Below are positions 50,683 to 58,857 of a stretch of DNA of 64,000 nt, piece by piece. Position numbers and translations under genes: made by a program. Origin of the DNA: Chryseobacterium ureilyticum (GTDB lineage: Bacteria; Bacteroidota; Bacteroidia; Flavobacteriales; Weeksellaceae); assembly GCF_900156735.1 (NCBI RefSeq), contig NZ_FTOL01000003.1, forward strand, positions 434,001-498,000, in the 5' to 3' direction. A model generated the notes under the pieces. The model was not told where the DNA came from. It saw only the letters and a program-made list of their open reading frames with translations, and searched no databases. Position 1 is the stretch's first letter, and every line of letters begins with the position of its first letter.

Positions 50683-51509
50683 TACCTATTAAAAATTGAA
50701 AATAATTTTTCCATTAATCGGTATCTTTTGGAACTAATTAATTTCTGTAGTTGTTGATTATAATATTCTGCTTTTGCTTGATTTTGTTCCTTTTCAAAGT
50801 TTAAATCATGTATACTTCCTAAATGTTGGTGGAAAAAATCCAGATGTTTTTTCTCAATATAGGAAAGCATCAACATTTTTCTTGCCCGGGTAAGTTCTGT
50901 GATCATAGAGTTTTCTTTGATTCTGTAATAAAAACATACCTCATCAATTCTATACACCTTACCTCCATCTTTTAAAAGAGAAATCCAGAATTCCCAATCT
51001 TCTAATCCATATAACATATTAATATCGTAACCGCCTACTTCTTCCCAACTTTTTTTTCTGAAAAATGCGGTACAAAATATTATATTGGTTCGGGCTAAAG
51101 TTTTAGGGGTGAAGTCAAGAAGTTCCCAAAATTCATTGATAACTCCAAATTTTTCAGCTTTGCAATAAATAACTTTGTAATCCTTATCAAAAACCTTTTC
51201 AGCTAATTCTAAATATTGATTACTGATTTTATCATCCGCGTCTAAAGGCAAAATCCATTCACCTGTGGCAACTTCTATACCAGCATTTCTAGCTGAAGAT
51301 AATCCACCATTTTGTTTGTAGAGATATTTAAAACGGCTGTCTTTTTCAATCCATTTTTCCACAACCTCTTTTGTGTTATCGGGAGAGTCGTCATCTACAA
51401 TAATACATTCCCAATTACTGTAAGTTTGGTTAAAAACAGACAGCAAGCACTCATCAAGATACTGTGCCTGATTGTAGCATGGGATGATAATGGAGATCTT
51501 AGCATTCAT
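50682..51509 (-). CDS. GT2 family glycosyltransferase
   Basis: The 275-residue protein has a canonical start, ISIIIPCYNQAQYLDECLLSV. DDDSPDNTKEVVEKWI, NGGLSSARNAGIEVATGEWILPLDADDKIS and YGLEDWEFWISLLKDGG, with the catalytic ED-type motif, are all present. The enzyme is an inverting GT-A sugar transferase acting in the cytoplasm. It overlaps the next gene by one base and lies one base after the C-terminal half of the split GT4 gene. This is among the best-conserved GT2 proteins in the window. The specific sugar cannot be read. Confidence 0.9.
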   Translation of the reverse strand: MNAKISIIIPCYNQAQYLDECLLSVFNQTYSNWECIIVDDDSPDNTKEVVEKWIEKDSRFKYLYKQNGGLSSARNAGIEVATGEWILPLDADDKISNQYLELAEKVFDKDYKVIYCKAEKFGVINEFWELLDFTPKTLARTNIIFCTAFFRKKSWEEVGGYDINMLYGLEDWEFWISLLKDGGKVYRIDEVCFYYRIKENSMITELTRARKMLMLSYIEKKHLDFFHQHLGSIHDLNFEKEQNQAKAEYYNQQLQKLISSKRYRLMEKLFSIFNR

Positions 51510-51510
51510 T

Positions 51511-52044
51511 TTATAAGTAATTGATTAAATCTGTTTTATCTTTTTCCGAAAGAAAAAATGATGAAAGAGTAGTTTTATTTTCATTTATTATTGTTGAATC
51601 AACTTGTTCTTTATTTTGTGATATCTGTTTTAAAAGGTTATATAAGTCTTGATGGTTTCTACAAAAAGATTCCATAGTATGATTAGCATTACTTATAAGA
51701 TTGAAGTCAACATTATAGAAAATTGTTTTGAACTTTCTTTGAATACACTCAATTGAAGAGTATCCAGCAAAATCACCAATACTTGCATTTAGAAAGTAAT
51801 CATTTTTGGTCGGATTTATTTGAGTTAGTGGAATAGATTTTTTTGTGAATTCTATTTCATTATTAATTTCAAATAATTTTGAAGTCCTGACAATATTATT
51901 ATAAATAGCTGCATTAAAAACTTCACCAATGAACTTTAAATTAACGATTATTTTTTCCTTTCTAAGTAAATATAAGACAAATAAATAATCAGTAAAAAAG
52001 TCTTTGTCAACATCAATTCTGGAGATAATATTAAGTGTTATCAT
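51511..52044 (-). CDS. C-terminal half of a split GT4 glycosyltransferase
   Basis: This 177-residue ORF starts MITLNIISRIDVDKDFF, which is the normal beginning of the second Rossmann domain of GT4 enzymes (compare VTIGTVYPQKGY in the intact GT4 product of 26026-27177). It continues with NASIGDFAGYSSIECIQ in the place of the donor-binding motif. It lacks the first domain, which is encoded by the preceding ORF in another frame; the two overlap by 14 bases. Together they make about 356 residues, the size of one GT4 enzyme. It may be translated by reinitiation, or the gene may have suffered an indel and be inactive. Confidence 0.6.
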   Translation of the reverse strand: MITLNIISRIDVDKDFFTDYLFVLYLLRKEKIIVNLKFIGEVFNAAIYNNIVRTSKLFEINNEIEFTKKSIPLTQINPTKNDYFLNASIGDFAGYSSIECIQRKFKTIFYNVDFNLISNANHTMESFCRNHQDLYNLLKQISQNKEQVDSTIINENKTTLSSFFLSEKDKTDLINYL

Positions 52045-52570
52045 TATTAAGAAATAATTTAAATAAAGAGACTTTACAGTTTATATTTTTGTATTGTTTT
52101 ACAATTTCCTCAATCTGGTAAGGGTTAATACAAATAAGTTCATTATTGACATTGCTAAATATTGCCTTGTCAAAAGGTAGCTGGTAATCGGGGTATTGTA
52201 TGGCGTTGCCTACGTGCCAAAAGACCTTTTTCTTATGTCGAAAAAGATTATGATATGCTGATGCAACTCCTAAATTGATGAAATGAATTCTATCAAAATT
52301 TTTATTCAATAAAAATCTAATATATATATTCCAATAAAAGTCTTTACTGAAGAGATTTCTTAAAATGTCTTTTTTAGAGAAAATTTTAAACCGGATTACA
52401 TCAATTTTCTTTGATTTAAAATAAATGTCATAGTATTCTTCTTCCAAATTGTTTGGAATCATTATTGTAGGATGTATATTGTGTTGTAAAGAAAAATCAC
52501 AAATTTCCTTTATATATTTTTCCCCACCTCCTAATCTAAGGCAGTGATGTATGAAAAGTATCCGTTGCAT
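52031..52570 (-). CDS. N-terminal half of a split GT4 glycosyltransferase
   Basis: The 179-residue ORF starts MQRILFIHHCLRLGGGEKYIKEICDF, the GGGE(K/R) motif of the first GT4 domain. FWHVGNAIQYPDYQLP and ELICINPYQIEEIVKQY follow, and it ends at LFKLFLNNDNT just where the linker to the second domain should begin. The TAA stop falls within the start of the next ORF, which carries the rest in a frame shifted by one base. Either the two products pair to form a working GT-B enzyme, as in some natural two-subunit transferases, or the gene is broken. Confidence 0.6.
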   Translation of the reverse strand: MQRILFIHHCLRLGGGEKYIKEICDFSLQHNIHPTIMIPNNLEEEYYDIYFKSKKIDVIRFKIFSKKDILRNLFSKDFYWNIYIRFLLNKNFDRIHFINLGVASAYHNLFRHKKKVFWHVGNAIQYPDYQLPFDKAIFSNVNNELICINPYQIEEIVKQYKNINCKVSLFKLFLNNDNT

Positions 52571-52635
52571 TATCTATAACCATTTATTATTTTAACAATA
52601 TACTCGTAGCTCATCTAGAACTGAAGAAAGTCATA

Positions 52636-53916
52636 TTATTCATTTTCATCAATTTGTGATGGTATTTGTATGGTATAATCAAAATGAGGCCTTGTAATTC
52701 CTGGGTATAAATGTAACTTACTTCCTACCTTAACATTTTCAACTTCAAATCCGATGAAATTATCAAGAATGAATAGAGCTTCTGATTGGTCTTTTCCAAA
52801 AAACAATTTAAAATAATAATTACCAGCATTTAATAGACCTGGTGGGATATTGAACTCGACAGAATATACTCCTTTTCTAGAATCTTGATTTTTAGTAATT
52901 ATTTTCCCTACATGAAAGATCGTAAGTTCTTCATAGTTTCTCAATTCAAAAGTTGTATCAAGATTAATATTAGGACAATTATTATGGAAAACTAATTTAA
53001 CCTTTATACCAGAATCAATATCAATAAGTTTACCATTTAATGCAGATACAGAAAATTCTTTAATTCTGATTTTGTCGTTACCTAAAGCTTCTTCAATATT
53101 TCCATTGTAGTGATATTGAGTGATCGCCGCACTATTTTTTTGGTATTCTATAATTGTATTTAGCATACTTCCCTGATAATCTATAAGACCTTGATTCAAA
53201 AGTATTCCTTTTGTACATAGCTCTTTAACTGCGGTCATATTATGGCTTACAAACAAAATCGTTCTTCCTTCACCTTTTGTAACGTCTCCCATTTTTCCAA
53301 GGCATTTTTTCTGGAAATCAGCATCTCCCACAGCTAAAACTTCATCTACAATAAGTATTTCAGACTCCAGATGGGCTGCTACAGCAAAAGCCAATCGCAC
53401 ATACATTCCTGACGAATATCTTTTTACAGGGGTGTCAATATATCTTTCTACACCGGAAAAATCTACAATTTCGTCAAATTTACGTTTGATCTCTTTTCTG
53501 GTCATTCCAAGAATAGCACCATTCAGAAATACATTTTCCCTTCCTGTCATTTCAGGGTGAAATCCTGTTCCTACTTCCAGTAAGGAAGCGATTCTTCCGT
53601 TGGTGTATATTTGTCCTGTCGTAGGCTTGGTTACTTTACTTAAAAGTTTTAACAGAGTAGATTTACCAGCTCCGTTTCTTCCGATAATTCCTACAGCATC
53701 TCCCTGCTGTATTTCAAAATTAATATCACGCAGCGACCATACATATTCTGAATCTCCTTTGGAAGTTCTATCATTGGCTTCTCCTATTTTCAGATAAGGA
53801 TCTTCTTTCCCTCTTACTTTATGCCAAAACCTATTCAGGTCATGAGATAAAGTTCCGGTTCCCACTTCTCCCAGTCTATATTGTTTTGATATATTTTCTG
53901 CTTTTAAAGCTAGCAT
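52636..53916 (-). CDS. wzt: ABC transporter ATP-binding protein, Wzt-like with extended C-terminal domain
   Basis: This 426-residue protein powers export of the polysaccharide. The N-terminal ATPase shows Walker A GRNGAGKS (79-86), the signature YSSGM (167-171) and Walker B ILIVDE (187-192), then the switch histidine in VSHN. After about residue 250 it has a separate beta-sandwich domain, with FRNYEELTIFHVG-like strands ending near LYPGITRPHFDYT. In Wzt proteins this part binds the modified end of the glycan. The domain makes it Wzt rather than TagH or a plain TarH type. The permease gene lies upstream with 53 bases between. Confidence 0.92.
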   Translation of the reverse strand: MLALKAENISKQYRLGEVGTGTLSHDLNRFWHKVRGKEDPYLKIGEANDRTSKGDSEYVWSLRDINFEIQQGDAVGIIGRNGAGKSTLLKLLSKVTKPTTGQIYTNGRIASLLEVGTGFHPEMTGRENVFLNGAILGMTRKEIKRKFDEIVDFSGVERYIDTPVKRYSSGMYVRLAFAVAAHLESEILIVDEVLAVGDADFQKKCLGKMGDVTKGEGRTILFVSHNMTAVKELCTKGILLNQGLIDYQGSMLNTIIEYQKNSAAITQYHYNGNIEEALGNDKIRIKEFSVSALNGKLIDIDSGIKVKLVFHNNCPNINLDTTFELRNYEELTIFHVGKIITKNQDSRKGVYSVEFNIPPGLLNAGNYYFKLFFGKDQSEALFILDNFIGFEVENVKVGSKLHLYPGITRPHFDYTIQIPSQIDENE

Positions 53917-53969
53917 GTTGTAATGTTTTAAATTTTTTATTCAGGTGTTTTTTAGATCTAAAATACAGT

Positions 53970-54818
53970 TTAAACCGTATCCATAAATGTTTTTTCAACC
54001 TTATTGAAAGTAACTACTCCTATAACGAGAAGAATTAAAATAATAACGGTACTGGCAATTAACATTGTCGGAGAAAAGTCTCCTACTCCCAACCAGCCAT
54101 ATTTGAAACATTCAAAAATACCTGTTAATGGATTGAAACTCGCCAGTTTTTTAAAATATCCAGGTAACATGGATACAGGATAAATTACTGGTGTTGCATA
54201 CATATATAACGTTATACCAAAACCTAATAGCATGCTTAGGTCTTTATATTTTGTAGTCAATGCTGAGAAAATCATTCCTACTCCTAACGCGAATAAAGCC
54301 ATAAGTATAAGTAGGAAAGGGGTGGCAAGAATCCACCAGTTTGGAGAGATCTCTTTATTGATCAGATAATATGTCCAGACAATAAGAAATAAAACAAATT
54401 GTACACTTAGGCGCATAAGATTGGAGATCACGATAGAGATGGGGGTTACCAGTCTTGGGAAATATACTTTACCGAAAATATTGGCATTTCCAGTAAAGGT
54501 AGCTGATGTTCCGAGCAATGCACCTGAAAAATAATTCCATAAGGTGACTCCTGCAAGGTAAAATAATACACCGGGAGCTCCATCTGTCGGAAGTTTAGCA
54601 AATCTACCAAAGATAATTAAATATGTGATCGTCGTGAAAATAGGATTAATAAAGAACCAAATAGGTCCTAAGATCGTTTGTTTGAAACTTGATATGAAGT
54701 CTCTCTTTACGAACATGTAAATAAGATCTTTATACTTCCATACTTCTTTGAGTTTTAAATCAAATAAAGAATGATTGGCTTCAATCGTTTCTGTCCACTT
54801 TTGCTGTGGTTCATTCAT
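53970..54818 (-). CDS. wzm: ABC-2 type polysaccharide export permease, Wzm-like
   Basis: The 282-residue permease has an N-terminal cytoplasmic part, in which YKDLIYMFVKRDFISSFKQTILGPIWFFINPIF is the usual amphipathic entry helix region, and six hydrophobic helices. FYLAGVTLWNYFSGALLGTS and YPVSMLPGYFKKLASFNPLTGIFECFKYG are typical of ABC-2 O-antigen and teichoic acid exporters. It should form a channel in the inner membrane with the Wzt ATPase encoded just downstream. Together they flip the undecaprenyl-linked glycan to the periplasm. The gene starts about 13 bases after a TAAATTTG element. It lies behind the rfbA terminator, so it has its own promoter. Confidence 0.92.
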   Translation of the reverse strand: MNEPQQKWTETIEANHSLFDLKLKEVWKYKDLIYMFVKRDFISSFKQTILGPIWFFINPIFTTITYLIIFGRFAKLPTDGAPGVLFYLAGVTLWNYFSGALLGTSATFTGNANIFGKVYFPRLVTPISIVISNLMRLSVQFVLFLIVWTYYLINKEISPNWWILATPFLLILMALFALGVGMIFSALTTKYKDLSMLLGFGITLYMYATPVIYPVSMLPGYFKKLASFNPLTGIFECFKYGWLGVGDFSPTMLIASTVIILILLVIGVVTFNKVEKTFMDTV

Positions 54819-54834
54819 CTGTGTAAGGTTTTTA

Positions 54835-54842
54835 CAAATTTA
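54835..54842 (-). promoter_or_regulatory. candidate -7 element of the wzm-wzt unit
   Basis: The minus strand reads TAAATTTG, matching TAnnTTTG, 16 bases before the ATG at 54818. The rfbA terminator upstream makes a promoter here necessary. No clear -33 element is seen. Confidence 0.4.
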
Positions 54843-54937
54843 TAATAATTAATTCTTACCATGCTTTTTGAGTTTGTGAATTATTGTTTACATAAACCTA
54901 AAAATTACAACTAATATATTGATATTTGTTGTTATGA

Positions 54938-54968
54938 CAAAAAAACTATTGACTGTAAAGTCAATAGT
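54938..54968 (-). terminator. rfbA terminator
   Basis: A perfect 10-bp stem, ACTATTGACT (54945-54954) with AGTCAATAGT (54959-54968), has a 4-base loop and is followed by seven T on the minus strand. Confidence 0.85.
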
Positions 54969-54992
54969 CTGTAAATTTTATAAATTATATTG

Positions 54993-55856
54993 TTATTTTC
55001 TAACAAGTTGCTTCAGGTATTCACCATAGCCGCTTTTGCCATATTTAACTGCTGTTTCCAATAATTTTTCTTCATTAATGAATTTATTACGGAAAGCAAT
55101 TTCTTCAATACATCCGATTTTAAACCCTTGTCTTTTTTCGATAACACTTACAAACTCAGATGCATCATGTAAGGAGTCAAAAGTCCCTGTATCGAGCCAT
55201 GCGGTACCTCTGTCCAGAACACCTACTTCCAGTTTGCCATTTTTCAGATAGACATTGTTGATGTCTGTGATTTCAAGCTCACCCCTGGCTGAAGGCTGTA
55301 TGTTCTTAGCGATTTCTACCACATCATTGTCATAGAAATAAAGTCCTGGGACAGCATAATTTGACTTTGGTTGTAAAGGCTTCTCCTCAATAGAAATAGC
55401 TTTTAAATTGTCATCAAATTCTACCACGCCATATCTTTCAGGATCCGCAACGTGATAAGCAAAAACAACTCCTCCCTCTGGATTAGTTTTGTTTTTTAAT
55501 AAAGTCCCCATTTCAGAGCCGTAGAAAATATTATCACCTAATACAAGCGCGGCAGGGTCATTTCCTATAAATTTATCCCCCAGAATAAATGCTTGTGCCA
55601 GTCCATCTGGGCTAGGTTGTACAATGTATTCTATATTGCAGCCAATCTGAGAGCCATCACCTAAAAGTTTGATGAAACCTTCTTGATCGTGCGGTGTTGT
55701 AATAATAAGAATATCCTTTATTCCAGCCAAAAGAAGCGTAGAAAGCGGATAGTAAATCATGGGTTTGTCATAAACAGGCATAAGCTGCTTGCTTACAGCA
55801 ATCGTTAGAGGGTAAAGTCTTGTTCCGGATCCTCCGGCTAATATTATTCCTTTCAT
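54993..55856 (-). CDS. rfbA: glucose-1-phosphate thymidylyltransferase
   Basis: This 287-residue enzyme joins glucose 1-phosphate and dTTP to give dTDP-glucose, the first step to dTDP-rhamnose and other dTDP-deoxy sugars. The start [18 protein letters not shown] is the classic nucleotide-binding signature. [33 protein letters not shown] and [15 protein letters not shown] are family blocks, and [13 protein letters not shown] lies in the C-terminal part. The rfbB gene for the next step lies upstream in the same direction, separated by a pseudogene. A terminator follows. rfbC and rfbD are not in the window. Confidence 0.97.
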   Translation of the reverse strand: MKGIILAGGSGTRLYPLTIAVSKQLMPVYDKPMIYYPLSTLLLAGIKDILIITTPHDQEGFIKLLGDGSQIGCNIEYIVQPSPDGLAQAFILGDKFIGNDPAALVLGDNIFYGSEMGTLLKNKTNPEGGVVFAYHVADPERYGVVEFDDNLKAISIEEKPLQPKSNYAVPGLYFYDNDVVEIAKNIQPSARGELEITDINNVYLKNGKLEVGVLDRGTAWLDTGTFDSLHDASEFVSVIEKRQGFKIGCIEEIAFRNKFINEEKLLETAVKYGKSGYGEYLKQLVRK

Positions 55857-55863
55857 CTTTTTA

Positions 55864-56237
55864 TTATTTGATATTCTCTATTGTATAGTCCATTTCATTC
55901 TTAACATTCAAATCTATATAATTGTTTTCTGGTATGAAAGAGAATGAACTGTATAATGAAATTTTAAAATCATCAAAATCAAATTTTTTTGATGATTGAG
56001 CTGGCTTGTTCCTTTGTCAGTAATTCTTTAGGAGGATCTACCGAATAATTGAACATTTTAAGCTCTAATATTCTTTTGCATAATTAATCAATGCTTCTTT
56101 ATAATATAATGTGAAACTTCTATAAATTCATCAATCAGTTTTTATTGATATGAATTAGACATAGCCGGCGGCGGGATCGACTGTGCGCCAGCTAAAGAAG
56201 ATACAGTTATAAAAAGCAATAGAAAAATATGCTTCAT
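55864..56237 (-). pseudogene. decayed small secreted-protein gene between rfbB and rfbA
   Basis: The ATG at 56237 starts a signal peptide (MKHIFLLLFITVSSLAGAQ) and 12 further residues, then a TAA at 56142-56144. Reading on, the same frame gives KLIDEFIEVSHY, and other frames give KEALINYAKEY, KMFNYSVDPPKELLTKEQ and FDFDDFKISLYSSFSFIPE before a stop at 55864-55866. These fragments follow in order and look like one former protein, broken by stops and at least two frame changes. The frames were followed by hand. The former product was secreted and of unknown function. It is probably no longer made, apart from a possible 31-residue signal fragment. Confidence 0.6.
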
Positions 56238-56244
56238 TATCTGA

Positions 56245-57324
56245 TTAGTTATATTGGTTTTCGTAATATTTCTGATAATCTCCGCTGGTCACATTTTCTA
56301 ACCATTCTTTGTTTTCAAGGTACCAATCAATTGTTTTTCCTAACCCTTCTTCAAAAGTTACAGATGGTTTCCAGCCTAGATCTTTATTTAATTTAGTAGC
56401 GTCAATTGCATAACGCTTGTCATGGCCTGGTCTGTCTTTTACAAATGTGATAAGCTTTTCAGAATGACCTGCTGGTTTTCCAAGTTTAGCATCCATCTGT
56501 TTGATTAGTTCTTTTACAAGATCAATATTCTGCCACTCATTGAAGCCTCCGATATTGTAAGTTTCTCCTGTTTTTGCTTCGTTAAAAATCTGGTGAATTG
56601 CTCTGGCATGATCAATTACGAATAACCAATCTCTGGTATATTTTCCATCACCATAAATTGGCAAAGGTTTTTCATTGATAATATTTGAAATACAAAGAGG
56701 AATCAGTTTTTCTGGAAAGTGGTTCGGTCCATAATTGTTTGAACAATTTGAAACAATGAATGGCATTCCGTAAGTGTTTCCATATGATCTCACCAAATGG
56801 TCAGATGCTGCTTTAGAAGCTGAATATGGAGATTGAGGATCATAAGATGTTGTTTCAAGGAAGAACCCTGTTTCTCCTAAGCTTCCGTATACTTCATCTG
56901 TAGAAACATGGTAGAATAGGTTGGTTCTTTTCTCATCAGGGAATCTACCGTGAGTATGATCTTGGTTTAATGTCCAGAACTCTTTACAAAGATTAAGTAG
57001 GTTTGCCGTCCCATTTACATTGGTATTTATGAATGCCATTGGATCGGTAATACTTCTGTCAACATGGCTTTCCGCAGCTAAATGAACCACCGCATCAGGA
57101 TTGTACTTTTCAAAAACCTTTCTTAGCTCTTCTGGGCTGGTAATGTCAGCTCTTTCGAAAACGTAGTTAGGCTCATTTTCAATATCTTTTAAATTCTCAA
57201 GATTTCCTGCATAAGTAAGCGCGTCAAGATTAATAATCATGCTATCCGGATTATTTTTTACAAACTCTCTTACAACATGGGATCCAATAAATCCAGCACC
57301 TCCTGTAATAATTATATTTTTCAT
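56245..57324 (-). CDS. rfbB: dTDP-glucose 4,6-dehydratase
   Basis: The 359-residue SDR enzyme turns dTDP-glucose into dTDP-4-keto-6-deoxyglucose, with NAD+ bound to the Rossmann domain. GGAGFIG (8-14) binds the coenzyme. The catalytic set is Thr142, Asp143 and Glu144 in STDEVYG, and Tyr167 and Lys171 in YSASK. FVIDHARAIHQIFNEA and LGWKPSVTFEEGLGKTI are the usual C-terminal blocks. It lies 4 bases downstream of ugd. Its product could become rhamnose if rfbC and rfbD exist elsewhere in the genome, or it could feed an amino or other deoxy sugar. Confidence 0.97.
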   Translation of the reverse strand: MKNIIITGGAGFIGSHVVREFVKNNPDSMIINLDALTYAGNLENLKDIENEPNYVFERADITSPEELRKVFEKYNPDAVVHLAAESHVDRSITDPMAFINTNVNGTANLLNLCKEFWTLNQDHTHGRFPDEKRTNLFYHVSTDEVYGSLGETGFFLETTSYDPQSPYSASKAASDHLVRSYGNTYGMPFIVSNCSNNYGPNHFPEKLIPLCISNIINEKPLPIYGDGKYTRDWLFVIDHARAIHQIFNEAKTGETYNIGGFNEWQNIDLVKELIKQMDAKLGKPAGHSEKLITFVKDRPGHDKRYAIDATKLNKDLGWKPSVTFEEGLGKTIDWYLENKEWLENVTSGDYQKYYENQYN

Positions 57325-57328
57325 TTAT

Positions 57329-58642
57329 CTATTTTAATATTGTTTTTCTACCTATACTTTTATAATAAAATCCATTTTGCTCTGGAATTTCCAGAGGATA
57401 CATATTTCTTCCGTCAAAAATAACTTTATTTTTCATTCTCTTAGCCATAAGCTCAAAATTGGGATTTTTGAATTCCGGCCACTCTGTCGCAATAAGTAAT
57501 GCGTCTGCATCTTCTAATGCGTCATACATTCCCTTTGCATATTGTATGCTGTCACCAAGGATTTTTTGAACATTGGTTTCTGCAATGGTGTCATATGCTA
57601 CAATTTTTGCGCCCTTTTTTAATAAAAGAGCAATATTGTCCAAAGAAGATGCTTCTCTGATGTCATCTGTATTAGCTTTGAAGGCAAGTCCCCACAATGC
57701 GATTTTCTTTCCTGCAAGGTTTCCATCAAAATATTTTTCAATTTCAGAAACAAGGATTACCTTTTGAGTTGTATTTACATTTTCTGTAGCTTCTAGGATT
57801 TGGAAGTTAAAATCTTCTTGCTTACCGGATTTAATAAGTGCCTTTACATCCTTAGGAAAACAGCTGCCTCCATATCCGATTCCAGGAAAGAGGAATCTGT
57901 GTCCAATTCTGTCATCGCTTCCCATTCCAAGTCTTACTTTGTCTACATCAGCACCTACCTTTTCGCAATAATTGGCAATCTCATTCATGAAAGTGATTTT
58001 CACCGCCAAAAATGAGTTTGCAGCATATTTTGTAAGCTCAGATGATTTTTCATCCATGAAAATAATAGGAATACCGGTATTCGTAAATGGCTGGTAAATT
58101 TTAGCCATGATGTCTTTCGCTTTATCAGAACTGGCTCCTACTACAACTCTTGAGGGATTCATTGAGTCTTCAACGGCAAAGCCTTCCCTTAAAAATTCAG
58201 GATTCGAAACTACATCAAAAGGGATATCTGTTTTAGAGGAAATAGCTTCTCTTACTTTATCAGCAGTTCCTACGGGTACTGTGCTTTTATTGACAATTAC
58301 TTTATATTCCGTCATCATTTCGCCGATGTCATTGGCTACCTTTAATACATAAGAAAGGTCCGCAGATCCGTCTTCTCCCGGAGGGGTAGGAAGCGCCAGA
58401 TATATAACTTCGCTTTTGTCTAAGGCTTCTTTAAGATTTGTAGTGAAGAATAATCTTTCAGATTGGATATTTCTAAGAAACATTTCCTCAAGGTTCGGCT
58501 CATAGATGGGAACTACGCCGCTTTTCATACCTTCTACTTTTTTTTCATCAATATCAACACAGTATACTGAATTGCCAAGCTCTGCAAGAGTAGTTCCTGT
58601 AACCAGTCCTACATAACCTGTTCCTACAATCGTTATATTCAA
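57329..58642 (-). CDS. ugd: UDP-glucose 6-dehydrogenase
   Basis: The 437-residue enzyme oxidises UDP-glucose to UDP-glucuronate with two NAD+. The N-terminal GTGYVGLVTGTTLAELG binds NAD. Catalytic Cys261 lies in GIGYGGSCFPKDVKAL, and NPEFLREGFAV, SSELTKYAANSFLAVKITF and a C-terminal WGLAFKANTDDIREA are family blocks. The frame has no ATG at the expected place: the protein starts with TTG at 58642 (MNITIVGTGYVG), and the ATT codon before it is unlikely to be used. UDP-glucuronate may supply an acidic residue in the glycan, perhaps later amidated by the AsnB-like enzyme. It is probably the first gene of the minus-strand precursor unit. Confidence 0.96.
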   Translation of the reverse strand: MNITIVGTGYVGLVTGTTLAELGNSVYCVDIDEKKVEGMKSGVVPIYEPNLEEMFLRNIQSERLFFTTNLKEALDKSEVIYLALPTPPGEDGSADLSYVLKVANDIGEMMTEYKVIVNKSTVPVGTADKVREAISSKTDIPFDVVSNPEFLREGFAVEDSMNPSRVVVGASSDKAKDIMAKIYQPFTNTGIPIIFMDEKSSELTKYAANSFLAVKITFMNEIANYCEKVGADVDKVRLGMGSDDRIGHRFLFPGIGYGGSCFPKDVKALIKSGKQEDFNFQILEATENVNTTQKVILVSEIEKYFDGNLAGKKIALWGLAFKANTDDIREASSLDNIALLLKKGAKIVAYDTIAETNVQKILGDSIQYAKGMYDALEDADALLIATEWPEFKNPNFELMAKRMKNKVIFDGRNMYPLEIPEQNGFYYKSIGRKTILK

Positions 58643-58667
58643 AATGTTTGTTTTTAAAATTCAAAGA

Positions 58668-58675
58668 CAAAAATA
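58668..58675 (-). promoter_or_regulatory. candidate -7 element of the ugd-rfbB unit
   Basis: The minus strand reads TATTTTTG, matching TAnnTTTG, about 25 bases before the TTG start of ugd. No clear -33 element is seen. Confidence 0.35.
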
Positions 58676-58749
58676 ATAAAAATACTTTCACGCGCTTCTT
58701 TAATTTATTGTAAATGAACGTTGCGCTATTTGTCTGATAATAAGATAAT

Positions 58750-58780
58750 TTTGCTTTTTTAGAAAAAAAGCGTATATTTG
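58750..58780 (+). promoter_or_regulatory. promoter of the rimP-nusA-infB operon
   Basis: TTTG at 58750-58753, exactly 19 bases, then TATATTTG (58773-58780) followed by C is a full match to the Bacteroidota consensus. It is the best promoter in the window. Transcription should begin at about 58783-58787. Confidence 0.72.
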
Positions 58781-58782
58781 CA

Positions 58783-58839
58783 ATGGATTTACGGAAAAAA
58801 TGGGAAGGCTTCGCAAGAAAGCCTTTTTTCGTACTGTAA
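58783..58839 (+). promoter_or_regulatory. rimP operon leader: attenuator-like hairpin within a short upstream ORF
   Basis: AAGGCTT (58805-58811) pairs with AAGCCTT (58819-58825) and runs into a T6 tract, a terminator-like hairpin lying between the promoter and the rimP ATG (58858). An ORF of 18 codons plus stop (58783-58839, product MDLRKKWEGFARKPFFVL) covers the whole hairpin. The ORF ATG lies 2 bases after the promoter element, so its translation would need a leaderless start. Attenuation is inference. Confidence 0.4.
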
Positions 58840-58857
58840 ATCAAGATAAAAGAATGT

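Noticed and set aside
25459..58642. Insertion sequences or transposase genes within the polysaccharide locus
   Set aside because: Looked for because the locus is mosaic, but no transposase motif, terminal inverted repeat or target duplication was found.
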